Source: Prorocentrum cordatum
Lineage: Eukaryota; Sar; Dinophyceae; Prorocentrales; Prorocentraceae
Direction of reading: 5' to 3'
Assembly: GCA_963575745.1 (NCBI GenBank)
Contig: CAUYUJ010014338.1
Span: 641,001 to 705,000 of the forward strand
Length of the DNA stretch: 64,000 bases
Shown here: in pieces, positions 63,669 to 64,000 of the stretch
Numbering within the stretch: the first letter of the stretch is position 1
Layout: each line of letters begins with the position of its first letter
Made by a program: the position numbers and the translations under genes
The notes under the pieces: generated by a model
Database searches by the model: none
What the model was told of the DNA's origin: nothing
What the model saw: the letters and a program-made list of their open reading frames with translations, nothing else

Positions 63669-64000
63669 CCTATGAGAAGAGGGGCCTAGTTTGCGTGCCC
63701 CCTCCTTCGTCTCATATCCGTGCGGTACTCGCAGCTGCATATGGTTGGGTCCTTCGCCAGGCTAATTTGTTTTTGTTTTTTTCGTTTTCCGGGTTAGGTT
63801 GGAGTGGTCTGGCAAGTACAGTCCACCCGCATAGTAAGGAGGCCGAGCGGCTTGCAGAGCAGCTCGGCCTCGCGCAGTTTTCGCATTGACTGCGCGTATT
63901 TGCTGGCGTGCTTCGAAACGCAGTCGATCTCCTTCCGCCGCCATCCTCTCGTCGTCGCCCCTCCCCCAGCTGCCGCGCTCTTTTGCTTGCCCCCCTGACG
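63669..64000. other. No gene recognised
   Basis: Unique sequence after the satellite. Frames of 60-64 codons reach near the window end without a recognisable motif. Confidence 0.4.

Noticed and set aside
62017-63889. Cys/Trp/Gly-rich and His/Pro/Ser-rich frames in the 89-bp satellite
   Set aside because: Period rotation of an 89-bp unit gives repeated peptides in every frame.
1-64000. tRNA or rRNA genes
   Set aside because: No rRNA-like stretch and no convincing tRNA cloverleaf with both internal boxes was noticed by eye; a covariance-model scan could still find a tRNA.

Overview
The window looks like nuclear DNA of a dinoflagellate. The best evidence is a set of degenerate copies of the dinoflagellate spliced leader (DinoSL, the 21-nt leader trans-spliced onto dinoflagellate mRNAs). 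The clearest is at 10243-10263 and matches 18 of 21 positions; it sits directly before a decayed LINE. Other support: TTTAGGG/CCCTAAA telomere-type arrays, introns whose best-fitting donors are GT, GC and GA, several decayed non-LTR retrotransposons, and a very large share of simple and satellite repeats. The genus cannot be told from the sequence alone. No rRNA, tRNA, CRISPR, operon or bacterial-type gene layout was seen.

Layout. 1-10.2 kb is repeat-dominated: GTCTTGGGG-type arrays, a 128-bp satellite, GGA tracts with hairpin units, TG/TATG tracts, a foldback element and CAT/CTC tracts. 10.24-16.6 kb is a decayed LINE (LINE-A: ORF1, endonuclease, reverse transcriptase, RNase H). 17.2-18.9 kb holds a poorly understood GC-rich open region. 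19.7-23.1 kb is repeats plus a second foldback element. 24.27-31.48 kb carries the main gene-like object: seven open blocks on the + strand that join in frame through six introns into a predicted 1,858-residue protein of no recognised family. 33-38 kb is a subtelomere-like block: short tandem repeats, an AT-rich island, 2.3 kb of degenerate CCCTAAA repeats, a switch to about 270 bp of TTTAGGG, a 75-bp satellite with a palindrome, and more CCCTAAA. 38.38-40.09 kb is a C5-cytosine-methyltransferase-like gene with one intron. 40.65-44.10 kb is a second unrecognised multi-exon gene with a CxxC...CxxC motif.

44-56 kb is mostly dispersed repeats, with a minus-strand LINE fragment (LINE-B) at 47.1-48.1 kb. 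56.03-61.3 kb is a third decayed LINE (LINE-C) with its own upstream tandem monomers, tandem SL-like relics, a coiled-coil/RRM-like ORF1 and an APE endonuclease-reverse transcriptase ORF2. Arrays carrying a GTGCCACGGCCGTGGCAC-type palindrome lie on both sides of LINE-C. The window ends in an 89-bp satellite (62.28-63.67 kb).

Functionally, three intact-looking genes (the 1,858-residue gene, the methyltransferase-like gene and the CxxC gene) sit among dead retrotransposons. SL relics next to LINE-A, LINE-C and the methyltransferase gene suggest that spliced mRNAs were copied back into the genome. Short direct repeats at intron ends fit intron gain by insertion. Most long open frames elsewhere come from short tandem repeats and are not genes. 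Exon boundaries are read by eye from phase and AG/G context and have no transcript support here.
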